Shown here piece after piece: positions 55,079 to 64,000 of a stretch of DNA of 64,000 nt. How positions within the stretch are numbered: the first letter of the stretch is position 1; each line of letters starts with the position of its first letter. The notes beneath the pieces were generated by a model. It did not search any database, was not told the origin of the DNA, and worked only from the letters and a program-made list of their open reading frames with translations. The DNA comes from Xanthoparmelia taractica (Eukaryota; Ascomycota; Lecanoromycetes; Lecanorales; Parmeliaceae). Position numbers and translations under genes: made by a program. Location: assembly GCA_033085395.1 (NCBI GenBank), contig JANQBS010000128.1, positions 49,440-113,439 on the forward strand, read 5' to 3'.

Positions 55079-57742
55079 ATGGCCTTTTGGCCTTTTGGCC
55101 GCAAATCAAGAAAGCTACGACAACCAGAAGATCGAGCAATGGCTGCTGCCAAGTCCTCACCGCCCGAACCTGCAAGGAGAGCTCCCACCCAAGAGTCGAG
55201 TGATCGAAGCGTTGCAACACTGGGGCGGAGACCCAGTCGAAAGGAAGGCCACAGTCGAAGACGCACCTCATCAGGCAAGCTTCAGAAATCAAATCAGTCG
55301 TCCAAGAGAAGTTCGGAGAAGACCGATGCCATACCTGCTGTCCCTGCCATTCCCCAGGCGCACAGGCAAGATGAGCTCAACGAGAAAGGCGGCGCCAACA
55401 AGTCAAACCAACAGATCTCACCTCCTCCTCAGGACCGTGGCGACATACCTTCCTACTACTTCCAGAACCCAATGTCAGCCACCAGCTTGCAGCCTGAGAA
55501 GTTCAGCGTCAGACTACCACCACCAACACTAAACGGCAAACGAAGCGCCAACGACCAAGGGGGCATCATGAGGCGGAAATCCAGCAAGAGGAAGGCAGAC
55601 GACCATGCCCGCGAACAAGAGATCAAAGCGATGAGCTCGCCCATACCGATAGCAAAGCGTCCAGCCTCACACAACCCCGGCATACTCGCTCGAGACAGCA
55701 GGAAGGTCCCTGGTGGCCTGAATCGTAATCTCGACAGGCCAGTATCAGAAGTCTCCTTGCCCATGGCGGAGTCAATGCAATCAGCCATATCAGTAGCCTC
55801 GGATCAACACGCTTTCAAGGTCAGCGCCTTCGACGCTCTTTCGCCACGGCCTACTATACGCTATTCAGAGAACCCACGATCTGCATCTGGTAGTTTGAGG
55901 CCTTCGAGAACTTCTACCAGGAAAGACAAGCATCCAATGATACTAGAAGAGGCGACGCGGTCCAAGAAAAGAGTCGATGATCTGGCTGACGATATGGATG
56001 CCGGCAGTATCAGGGAGCTGATGGAGAGAGAACAACGGCGTTTGGAAAAGAAGAGGAAGTCAGAACACGAGAAGCTGCAGCGGAGACTCCAGAGGAGAGC
56101 TGATAAGCAACGGCAGCATGAAGGCAGGGACGGAGAAAGCGCTGAAGGGGATACTGGTCGAAGGGAAAGGGAGGAGGAGGAGGAGGATATTGGTCTTGGC
56201 ATTGGAGGGGCCTCTACCGCCCCAGATCCGGAGACTACGCTGCAAGAGACCACAAGGGAGCAAGCTGTCAGGACACCTGAGTCGTGGCTCAAAGATCCCT
56301 CAAGGGAACATCTACCCGTTGAGGATCCCTTCCATGACCCAGTCCTAGGAGCTTCAACGTCACACCTTGAAGACCCCACCCCGGAGCCAGATGAGCGTGA
56401 CGATGTAGTGCTCGAGACCGCCAGAGCCGTTCGGCTGTCATCCGCAAGTATGTCACCGCCAAACTCTCCTACACGTCACATCCAGGAGCCGTCCAATCTA
56501 TCGCAATACTCGGAGTTGGCGCCAGCAGACACGCTCGATGCACCAGAGCCCCTTGATCCAGATCATCGACGAGATTCAGATACCAGCGTACGGTTTTCGA
56601 CCAGCTGGAGAAACATATTCCGGCGCAGTGACACCAAGGCAAAGAGGGACTCGACCGATAGAGGACGAGTGCCTCCCTCGGAATTCTCAAACAACTCGAA
56701 AGAGTCGGTACACCGGCAGATGCCTCCCTCAGCATTTACAAGAATTCCACGGGCAAGGTCAGGAACTCCCATTCGTACCCAGTCAAGGTTCAGGGAAGAC
56801 CTTCCAGAATTACCCCTCTCGCCACCAGACTCTCGGATGCAGTCTCCGGAACTGAGCAGACAGTCTCCGCTTCCAGAAATTGCAGGGTCTCGAGGTACAG
56901 ACATCGTTGGCGCTACTGCAGCCTCCAGCAAGCCTTTGTCCGACATTCATCCTGCTTTCCGGGAAGAAGTAGCCTTGAGTCGACACGCATCCCTTCGCGG
57001 CCACGCGAATTCCCAAGAAGGTCCATCAAATGGAATCCTTTCTCAGTCATTGGCATCTGTTGACTCGGAAGGGTCGTGGCTTACTGGCAAACCTGTCAAG
57101 AGATTGTCTCAGCCCCAGCCTCTCCGCGAGAGTGCCGGCTCTTTACATGGAGACCTTCAAGAGCTCGGACAATCGGATGACGATGTCGCAGGCACTCCAG
57201 AAGAAGAGAAGTACATGGGGACTCTGACTCCAGCCCGCGACGAAGCACCGCCGAAGATACCAGAAAGGAGACGGCCATTCATGGGACCTATGGCTCGTCT
57301 TGGCAGTGACAGTGACGATGAATCCGTATTCCATCCCGCGCCGGCGGCAATAACTCCGGATGAAGGGACATGGCATGGCGCCGTCGGCAAACACCCCACG
57401 ATCGTGCGCCAGGGACCTGGCAAACGAGCAAGGTCCAAAGAGGGACTTCTTAATGACTTCCAGAACGCCGAGGAATCTGGAGAGTCGTCGCCATCGGGAG
57501 AGTCCCCGGTTAGCCCTGAAAACCCATATTCTTCGATTCAGCGAGCGACGAGTGTGGATCTGGGCAAAGGGCACGCTCGGCACATCAGTGCTGGCAGTGC
57601 GAGGCTTTTGAATCTGCCACCGAGATCGTCCATGGACATAAAGAGGCTGTCAGCATCGTCGGGAGAACGAAGTCCTCTCAGTGTGGCATCGGCCTTGCCG
57701 TCGCCAAGGCTTGGCTGTCCTCAGGAGTCAGATGTTGACTGA
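55079..57742 (+). CDS. Long intrinsically disordered fungal protein
   Basis: Single exon of 887 residues from the ATG at 55079 (MAFWPFGRKSRKLRQPEDRA). The short aromatic/basic N-terminus (FWPFGRKSRK) could bind membranes. Nearly all the rest is Ser/Pro/Arg/Glu-rich with many RxxS and SP sites that suit kinases. One charged segment at about residues 305-350 (LMEREQRRLEKKRKSEHEKL) looks like a coiled coil or single helix. A second ordered patch is SWRNIFRRSDTKAKRD near residue 520. No catalytic domain is seen. I recognise the style of conserved filamentous-fungal scaffold proteins but not a named family. Confidence 0.82.
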   Translation: MAFWPFGRKSRKLRQPEDRAMAAAKSSPPEPARRAPTQESSDRSVATLGRRPSRKEGHSRRRTSSGKLQKSNQSSKRSSEKTDAIPAVPAIPQAHRQDELNEKGGANKSNQQISPPPQDRGDIPSYYFQNPMSATSLQPEKFSVRLPPPTLNGKRSANDQGGIMRRKSSKRKADDHAREQEIKAMSSPIPIAKRPASHNPGILARDSRKVPGGLNRNLDRPVSEVSLPMAESMQSAISVASDQHAFKVSAFDALSPRPTIRYSENPRSASGSLRPSRTSTRKDKHPMILEEATRSKKRVDDLADDMDAGSIRELMEREQRRLEKKRKSEHEKLQRRLQRRADKQRQHEGRDGESAEGDTGRREREEEEEDIGLGIGGASTAPDPETTLQETTREQAVRTPESWLKDPSREHLPVEDPFHDPVLGASTSHLEDPTPEPDERDDVVLETARAVRLSSASMSPPNSPTRHIQEPSNLSQYSELAPADTLDAPEPLDPDHRRDSDTSVRFSTSWRNIFRRSDTKAKRDSTDRGRVPPSEFSNNSKESVHRQMPPSAFTRIPRARSGTPIRTQSRFREDLPELPLSPPDSRMQSPELSRQSPLPEIAGSRGTDIVGATAASSKPLSDIHPAFREEVALSRHASLRGHANSQEGPSNGILSQSLASVDSEGSWLTGKPVKRLSQPQPLRESAGSLHGDLQELGQSDDDVAGTPEEEKYMGTLTPARDEAPPKIPERRRPFMGPMARLGSDSDDESVFHPAPAAITPDEGTWHGAVGKHPTIVRQGPGKRARSKEGLLNDFQNAEESGESSPSGESPVSPENPYSSIQRATSVDLGKGHARHISAGSARLLNLPPRSSMDIKRLSASSGERSPLSVASALPSPRLGCPQESDVD

Positions 57743-58878
57743 AGAAAGAAAGTATTATACCGTTCCCACAACAAACTATTTTTCATATATTGATTTTGTG
57801 CGTCGGAGTCGGGATGATAAATGGCTTCGCTCGCTACTATACCCACTATGTTTTTGGGCGCGGACGTCCTCGGAATGCTGTCCATCGGTCTCGCTCGCTA
57901 TTCCAAGGCCCCCACCAGCTTCCAACCCACCTTGGGGCTCGGAAGATTGAAAGAAGGCTGAGATTGGATGATGATCATGATAGTCCAGAAAGAGAAGGAG
58001 GAAGGTGAAAGGCAGTTTTCTATGATTTGTTGGGAGGTCTACATGCATAGCATCAATCTCGATTAGGCGACGTGAAAAAGTAGTCAGATCGTGATACACA
58101 GCGTGGCGAGAGAAGGCAAGGAAATCATTCACTTAGTTGAGGTCTCGTTAATCCAATTGGGCAAGAGACAGCCTCAGGCCCCCCTGGTTAGGCGGGGTCT
58201 GTATGTACCGATGATGACAAGGCAACGAGATGGAATTCACTGCAACAGCAGAATGCGTGATTATGGGATCTTTGAATATTGCAGGATCCAGACTGTCGGG
58301 TAGAATAAAGTACCTTTGTCCGAGAATGGATTATGGTATTCCGCCAATGCAAGATATCTCTCCGATTTGCGCCTCCGGGGTTCAAGGAGGAATAGTGCAA
58401 TCTGCAGCAAGAGATATTTAACTATCAACAAGGCCAATCACTAAGACAAGTTATTCTTTTAATTCTGTGGAATTCCAAATCTCCATTTATTGATTTCAAA
58501 GTATTTCAAAGTACCATGAACTTAGTCAGCCCATCAGCTATTAACAGAGCCTGGCCTCGCTTCGCCTCTCAGCGCTGGTGGCGCCAATTATCAATCCCAC
58601 CCCACACCCAACACCGCCCACGCTGCGTCATCGTTTACCCGAACTGAAACCATCTCACCTACCCTCCCATTAAATCCCTCTCTCACACTCTCTCACACGT
58701 ACCCATACACGTTGATCTATAAAAGGCTGGCATTCTGGCATCCTTTACTCGAACCTCGAGACTTTTCTTCACCAGACAAACTGCCTTCACAACAGCAACA
58801 ACAGCATCAAGAAAGAGTGTCGGAGCCTTATATCTAAACAAACACCACATCAACTTTCTCCACTCGACCGCAGCAAAC
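57743..58878. other. Intergenic region / thioredoxin promoter
   Basis: No gene supported. Repeats of TCTCTCACAC occur near 58679-58698, TATAAAAG at 58718-58725, and a CAACAGCAACAAC stretch at 58789-58803. These lie 75-200 bp before the thioredoxin ATG and are likely core promoter and leader. Confidence 0.5.
58718..58725 (+). promoter_or_regulatory. TATA-like box upstream of thioredoxin
   Basis: CTATAAAAGG lies about 155 bp upstream of the ATG at 58879 and precedes a pyrimidine/CA-rich leader, as expected for a TATA element. Inferred from position. Confidence 0.45.
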
Positions 58879-59522
58879 ATGTCGACGGGCACTGAGAAAG
58901 GCGTGCACAACCTTAAGAGGTGAGATAGTCATCCACTCTCTCCAGCCCTTGGACAGGACTTCCCCTCACCTTCTACACACCTCTTGTTTGCAATGCCTGG
59001 CCTGTTTCACTGCTCTTGAGCTAACATCTTTTCCTCAAATCCAGCAAAGCAGAATTCGAGAAAGCCCTCGGTGACGAATCGCTCATGGTCCTCGACTGCG
59101 TACGTCCAATCCCACATACTTCCTTCAGCCCACCCTCCCAGATGCACAAACGCAAGCCTCAGAAATCCCTTGACTCTAATCTACTATACACACAAACCCC
59201 CCCTCAAGCCTCCATTTACCCTCATTCACAGCAGATCCACTGACGCCCAACATTACAGATGGCGACTTGGTGCGGCCCCTGCAAAGTGATCGCCCCCCAG
59301 ATTGTCAAAATGTCCGACGCCTTCCCCTCGGTGCGCTTCTACAAGCTCGACGTCGACGAGGTGCCCGACGTGGCGCAGGAGCTCGGCGTGCGCGCCATGC
59401 CCACTTTCTTTGTCTTCAAGAACGGCGAGAAGGTGAACGAGGTCGTGGGCGCGAACCAGAAGGCGTTGGAGGCGGTGGTGGAGAGCGAGGTCGCCCAGGC
59501 TGCGGGAGGAAGTGAGAAATAG
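58879..59522 (+). CDS. trx1: Thioredoxin
   Basis: Small cytosolic dithiol reductant. Three exons: 58879-58919, 59045-59099 and 59259-59522, giving 119 residues. The introns are 125 and 159 nt with GTGAGA and GTACGT donors. Active site WCGPCK; also KLDVDEVPDVAQELGV, the cis-Pro region AMPTFFVFKNGEKV, and VGANQKALEA. The residue before ATWCGPC, usually Phe, is Met here, because exon 3 begins exactly with ATG. A model starting at that ATG would lose the first beta strand and helix, so the three-exon form is preferred. Confidence 0.94.
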
Positions 59523-59668
59523 GGTGCTTGATCGATGATCCCTTTGTATGTTACGAACCAGGACTATGAACGATTTTGCACGGGATAGGGGGGGGTAGCA
59601 TAGGCAACCAAAATGGGGAATGAGCTTTAGTAAGAAATGATCAATTGACATCACAACAGCATTGGCCT

Positions 59669-59887
59669 CTACAGCATCTCCTCCCCCTCCTCTTCCTCCT
59701 CCTCGAACGTCCTAACCGAAAATAACACAGACCAGCCCTCAGCCCCAAACTCCCACCCTTCATCATCATCCTTCAATCCCCGCAAGACATCCCCGGCCCC
59801 ATCACGCCTCCCCTCACCCATAGAATCCCCACCACCGCCATCCACAAAGCAAGCACGTGCATAGGTAGTATACTCCTCTCCCGTCCT
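59669..59887 (-). CDS. Putative terminal exon of an unrecognised gene
   Basis: On the minus strand, 59887-59669 forms an exon-like block of 72 codons plus stop: it follows an acceptor ...CTACCGTAG with a TTCTAAATA branch-like site, reads RTGEEYTTYARACFVDGG, then GWEFGAEGWSVLFSVRTF, and ends in an acidic tail and TAG. The mixture of aromatic and acidic residues looks genuine. A possible first exon is 60242-60171 (MIERVERICGICVKPIS), ending at a GTGGGA donor in the same phase, but it would need an intron of about 280 nt. No family is recognised. It is convergent with thioredoxin. Confidence 0.35.
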   Translation of the reverse strand, partial: RTGEEYTTYARACFVDGGGGDSMGEGRRDGAGDVLRGLKDDDEGWEFGAEGWSVLFSVRTFEEEEEEGEEML

Positions 59888-59986
59888 CTACGGTAGATAT
59901 TTAGAAATTACGTCTGGGCAGAAGATGTAGAGGTGTAGAGGTGTCAAGGATGGGTGACTGGGTGATGCTTTGATGAGGAAGGGAAG

Positions 59987-60122
59987 GGGAGGAGGAGGAG
60001 GAGGAGGGGATTCTTGAGGAGGAGGAGGAGGAGGAGGAGGTGGAGGAGGTGGAGGAGGAGACGGGAGATGATGGGGATTTTTGAGGCGGAGGAGGATGGG
60101 GGGGCTTTTTAAGGAGGAGGAG
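59987..60122. repeat. (GGA)n-rich low-complexity tract
   Basis: Dense GGA/GAG triplets with short interruptions, including two copies of a GGAGGAGGAGACGGGAGATGA unit near 60050 and 60113. Confidence 0.85.
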
Positions 60123-60380
60123 ACGGGAGATGAAGAGGTTTTGATGATGGATGTGGGCTGCGATTCCCACCTTTGAGAGATACGGAAAGACTGAGATCGG
60201 TTTCACGCAAATTCCACATATGCGCTCTACTCTTTCTATCATCCTACGCGGGGACTTGGATCAGAATAGAGAGTGCAGCGAGTGAAGGGAAGGAGATTGT
60301 TTGTTTGGATATATGTGTTATTTTACGGAGTACGCATCTGGACGGATGGCAAAGGAGAAGAAGGTGAACCGGTTTTTGAC

Positions 60381-60697
60381 ATGCCACAGCTGCCCCCTGG
60401 ACTCCGACTGTTTGCCAACCAATTTGACAATTTGCGGTTTGCTCTTCCCTTCGATACCTTGATTAGTGATGAGGCAGTGAAGCAATGACTCCTGCTTCTC
60501 CATCGATCGACCTGCAGATGAAGGAGGATTTCCGGGGCTTTTCGGGAATGTTTTTAGTGACTCCAGGAGGCATGGCGGGCAGGGTTGGGGATTGTGTCCG
60601 TCACGAAGAGGCCTCGGAGAGTGATACTGACGATGTCATCCCTCGAGGATTTGCCGTTGTCTATATCCCGGAAACCATGATGTCTGAAAACGACTAA
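60381..60697 (+). CDS. Possible small two-exon gene, unknown
   Basis: Exon 1 60381-60476 (MPQLPPGLRLFANQFDNLRF) and exon 2 60518-60697 (GFSGMFLVTPGGMAGRVG ... RGFAVVYIPETM) join in phase across a 41-nt GTGAAG...CTGCAG interval with a CAATGAC branch-like site, giving 91 residues. Both halves look folded. The intron is at the lower size limit and no homologue is recognised. Alternative: two unrelated chance frames. Confidence 0.3.
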
Positions 60698-60980
60698 TCA
60701 TAAAATATGGGATCGTCGAGGAGATCGATATCGGGGCTAGCACCCGGCGTTCCGGACCCCGCTTATTCCTGGGAAGGGAATCTCCAGAGCCCCGGAAAAT
60801 ACACCCATGCTTCCGAAACGCCCCTCGACCTCAGCAATATTTGGCGTCAGTTTGGAGGGTGCCTCTTCTTCTCACAATGACGCTGTTGATGGAATCTAAT
60901 ATAAAGCTAGTAGCCAATACCAAGATGTCTACTAAGAAACGTCAACGTCCACGCATCAGACGCAGAAGCAGAAAACCACC

Positions 60981-61616
60981 ATGACCCAGAATATCAAGCC
61001 ACTCCTCATAGCCGGTGGCCGCTCCACCCGCATGGGCACCCCAAAGCATCTCCTGCCACACAAAGATGGCAGACCAGCATACCAACATACCCTCGAACAT
61101 TTAATCAACGCTCTGCCCCTTACAACCACCTTTTACATCTCGCTGCGCGACGAGGACCAAACTTTATACATGGATCTCGCGGGCTCCCACAAAATCTCAA
61201 AGCACGTGCAACCCATCTACGACCCAATAGGGCTCCCATTAGGCCCCGTAGCCGGGCTGATCGCGGCACACATCTGCGCGCCTTCCGCAACATGGCTCGT
61301 CGTCGGCTGCGATTATCCGCTCTTGACAGCAGGCACTCTGTCACAGTTAATGAACGAGTACGTGCCGCCAGTGACTTGTTTCGGTAATTCGCACGGATTC
61401 GTGGATCCGCTGCTTGCGATTTGGAGCCCGCAGGCATTGGGACGGCTGGCGGAGAATGTGGCTGCGGGGAAGTGCGGGCTTAGTATGACGGTGGAGGAAT
61501 TGGATGGGAAGATTCTGGCTCCGCGGGATGAGAATTGGATTTTTGGCGTCACGACTCCGGAGGACTGGCATGTTGCGATGAGGACGGCGAGGTTGGGGGC
61601 CGATGCCTTGGTGTGA
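60981..61616 (+). CDS. MobA-like nucleotidyltransferase
   Basis: NTP-transferase-fold protein related to MobA, which makes the guanine-dinucleotide form of molybdenum cofactor in bacteria. One exon, 211 residues. The nucleotide-binding opening is LLIAGGRSTRMGTPKHLL; metal-site Asp in VVGCDYPLL; further family features are LGPVAGLIAA and the C-terminal NWIFGVTTPEDW. Length and motif order fit MobA. Fungal molybdoenzymes are not known to need the dinucleotide form, so the natural substrate may be another sugar or cofactor. TATA-like AATATAAAG lies near 60899. It has no intron, unlike most neighbours. Confidence 0.88.
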   Translation: MTQNIKPLLIAGGRSTRMGTPKHLLPHKDGRPAYQHTLEHLINALPLTTTFYISLRDEDQTLYMDLAGSHKISKHVQPIYDPIGLPLGPVAGLIAAHICAPSATWLVVGCDYPLLTAGTLSQLMNEYVPPVTCFGNSHGFVDPLLAIWSPQALGRLAENVAAGKCGLSMTVEELDGKILAPRDENWIFGVTTPEDWHVAMRTARLGADALV

Positions 61617-62487
61617 GTTTACGGCGGGCAGTTTGGGATGAGCTACGTCTGTATGTTCTTGCAATTGCAACGGTGGCAGGGCGTACTCTTTCAGGACGTA
61701 AGCGCTCAACATGGATCTGCCGCAGAACGAACTAATTGAACACTCGAGTCCTGATATGTCGAAGATCATTGTGGGCCAACGGGGGATGACAGTAACTGAG
61801 CATCCAATATGTCTAGGTGGGCATGAATGGGCTCCTCGTTCAGTCCACCGTCGAAGAGGAACGAAAAGCAGCCAAAATAGGCCAAAAATTACCGGTGAGC
61901 AAAGCAAGGCGACCTGTCTGGTAACATTATGACTCCACTTGTCCGTCTTGAATGGGCTAGATCTTTCACATCAGTGAGCAATATATGGATACTTGAAACA
62001 TTCGCATCAAACTTGTATAGCATAAAGAGATCTTGTATTATGTTTCATACCCACTATTAAAATAGTGATATATCAGGCCTAAATCTTAGAGTCAACAGAG
62101 ATAAAAAGCTCTTGTACACACCCATGCTACCCTCTCAATAAGAACCAGCGGACCTTCCCTATCCCTCAAAGATATACAATAAGAACAATACACTAAAACG
62201 CCTCACCTATCGCCTAGCCTACTCAACTATACTCGACTACATACAAGCCGCATACCCTCTATTGCCCTTAACTCCCGCTACCACGAATTCTCCTAGATCT
62301 AAATCTAGATCTAGTACTTACGTACCCATTCTCTGCCTAACATCAACCTACCCCAACCTACCTTATGATATGGAGAAGTGGGGAGGCTGAGAGAGTAGCG
62401 GGAGGTGGTGGTGGCGAGGAGGCTCGAAGGTAGGTGGTAGTGGGAGGAAGAGGGAGAGGGGGAGGGAGGGCTGTTTGGGAGGAGAAG

Positions 62488-62518
62488 GAGGAAGGAAGGA
62501 AGGAAGGAAGGAAGGAAA
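62488..62518. repeat. (GGAA)n microsatellite
   Basis: About seven GGAA units within a purine-rich stretch. Confidence 0.9.
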
Positions 62519-62700
62519 GAAGGATTGCTTTGTTGTGGGTTGAGAGGGGTGGGGGGGGGGGAGTTGGTGTAGATAGTATAGTATGGTATAGTGGTAAGGA
62601 ATTGAATATCGTTCTGCGCGTGTGTGCGTTTTTGTGTGCTGAAGGGGTAAGCAGAGCATGTAGATAGATCTACACACTCAGACGCTCCTAGCATGACTCA

Positions 62701-62720
62701 TATATATATATATATATATA
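62701..62720. repeat. (TA)n microsatellite
   Basis: Ten TA units. Confidence 0.95.
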
Positions 62721-62910
62721 GATTCCCCGAACCCAGGCCAACACGTGACCCGTCGCTGACTCAGCCGTCGCCGCTTTGCTTCTGCGCTAAAGACCGTTTT
62801 GTTTATCTGCTCCCTCACTGCTCTCCCCTGCTTTCTCGCTACTCTTCTCTACTTTCTCGCTACTCTCTTCTACTCCCTCGTTACTTCCTCGTGCTCTCTC
62901 TCAGCCACCT

Positions 62911-64000
62911 TTTAGCCCTAAGCTATTTACTATCGTTATCGTACTCTTATAAGTTTAAATAATAAACTTTAAGCTTTATATAACTCGAATAAATCCTCGT
63001 CACGAAAAAATTAGTTATAGCTCTATCGACTCTTTATTATATTATATTTTACTCTTTTTCTCTTATTCTTTCTCTTTATTTTTATTAATTTATAATAATT
63101 TATTAATAATATAAAACGTATTATTATCTACGTTCTTAGCTTATATTTATTTTATATCTTAATAAATAAAATATTCTAATCTTATTATAATTTTTATCTT
63201 AATTTTAATTTTAATAATAAAAAGAAAGAAAATTATTATTTAATTCTTTAATAATATAAAAATAAATAATTTAAAGTCTTTAATTAAGATTAATATTAAT
63301 AGCGATAAGATATTTAAATATCTCGAATCTAGAACTTAAATTAATTATAATTAAACATTATTCTATAAAATAAGTAAGTCTTAATATCTTTTCTTATCGC
63401 TATCGAATATTATATAACTTATATTAACTACGTTTTATCTTATTAATCTAGATATAATAAAGAAAATCTTAATATTAGTTCTTACGATATAAAAATCGTA
63501 AAGTACTTTATAGAGAATATTATACGCGACTATAGTATTAATAAGAAGAAATCTTTTATATATATTATACTTTAAAAATAAATAGACTTTAATATTAATT
63601 AAAAATAATAACTTAATAACGATAAGATTTCTTTATAAATATCGAAGTCTATTTATTTTATTTATATTTAAAGCTTTAATCTACTCTTTCTTTATTTAAT
63701 AGTTTTATTAATATATATAAATTAAGTTATAAAAGAAGTTTAATCTTTTAATAACTCGACGAACTCGATATTTAATAATAATAAATTACTTTATTATCGT
63801 AATTAAGTATATATAAAAGAAAAATTAATATTAATATTAACATAAAAAGATTCTCGTATAGAACTACGCTATCTATATATACGGGTCGGAAAGGTGTGGT
63901 ATCTGTTAAACATAGTCGTTTTCAACTTTTTTTTAACTTTTTTTAAAAAATTATATATTTTTAATCTATTTATAGAATTTTATAATTATATAAGCGTTCG
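62911..64000. mobile_element. AT-rich block with RIP signature (dead repeat)
   Basis: Composition changes sharply near 62911 and stays AT-rich to the window end. Between 63003 and 63840 I count one CA (63353-63354) and no TG, while CG, CT and CC-type contexts for C remain (for example TCGAATCTAGAAC, ACGCGACTATAG). That is the mark of repeat-induced point mutation, which turns CA into TA on both strands. No frame survives, so the original element (most likely a transposon) cannot be named. At about 63885-63935 TG and CA reappear. Confidence 0.8.

Larger units (their letters stand above)
61617..62910. other. Repeat-rich intergenic region
   Basis: No gene supported. It has a GGAA array (about 62488-62518), a TA run (62701-62720), and at 62810-62900 short imperfect repeats of CTTTCTCGCTACTC, directly next to the AT-rich block. 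Confidence 0.55.

Noticed and set aside
55456..57583. Several antisense frames of 90-170 codons over the disordered-protein gene
   Set aside because: Low-complexity Ser-rich mirror of Arg/Glu/Ser codons; no independent evidence.

Overview
The window is nuclear DNA from a filamentous ascomycete (Pezizomycotina). The evidence is short spliceosomal introns (mostly 47-95 nt) with GTAAGT-like donors and CTAAC/CTGAC-like branch sites, a SreA-type GATA iron regulator, a DUF7587-type gene relic, Zn2Cys6 and fungal-type SDR genes, and a terminal block with an extreme repeat-induced point mutation (RIP) signature. The class cannot be fixed from the sequence alone. All gene models were built by hand from reading frame, splice signals and family recognition. 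No database search was run.

Layout. 1-17 kb: a partial F-box gene (1-2195, -), a three-repeat Cys-rich zinc-binding protein (4202-5428, +), a 5.5 kb gene-poor stretch, a large C2H2 plus AAA+ ATPase (10939-14525, +), and a low-complexity gene with a reading-frame conflict (15823-17006, +). 17-23.5 kb: no intact gene, only decayed coding sequence, including a DUF7587-type relic at about 18.0-18.7 kb. 23.5-31.6 kb: a compact housekeeping block with a Ras GTPase, a MoCF/CinA-like protein divergent from glia maturation factor (GMF), a YMR226C-type SDR convergent with GMF, and a hypothetical protein. 33-36.2 kb: a broken SDR, a broken Zn2Cys6 regulator and an intact SRPBCC (cyclase-like) gene, which look like the remains of a small metabolic cluster. 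37-62 kb: F-box protein, HAD phosphatase, secreted GPI-like protein, mitochondrial ribosomal protein uS12m, the SreA-type regulator, TVP15, D-amino-acid oxidase, an OTU plus CUE/UBA-like protein, a long disordered protein, thioredoxin and a MobA-like nucleotidyltransferase. From about 62.9 kb to the end the DNA is AT-rich and almost free of CA and TG dinucleotides, consistent with a RIP-killed repeat.

How the genes relate. Most are independent housekeeping genes. Functional threads are iron control (SreA), peroxisomal D-amino-acid oxidation (DAO with a C-terminal ARL), molybdopterin-type folds (MoCF and MobA-like genes, 34 kb apart), ubiquitin biology (two F-box proteins, one OTU protein) and redox (thioredoxin, SDRs). 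I found no convincing undescribed multi-gene system. The most unusual items are two GC-AG introns and an 18-nt microexon in adjacent genes, the decayed SDR/regulator/SRPBCC trio, and the gene at 15.8 kb whose coding signal switches frame twice.
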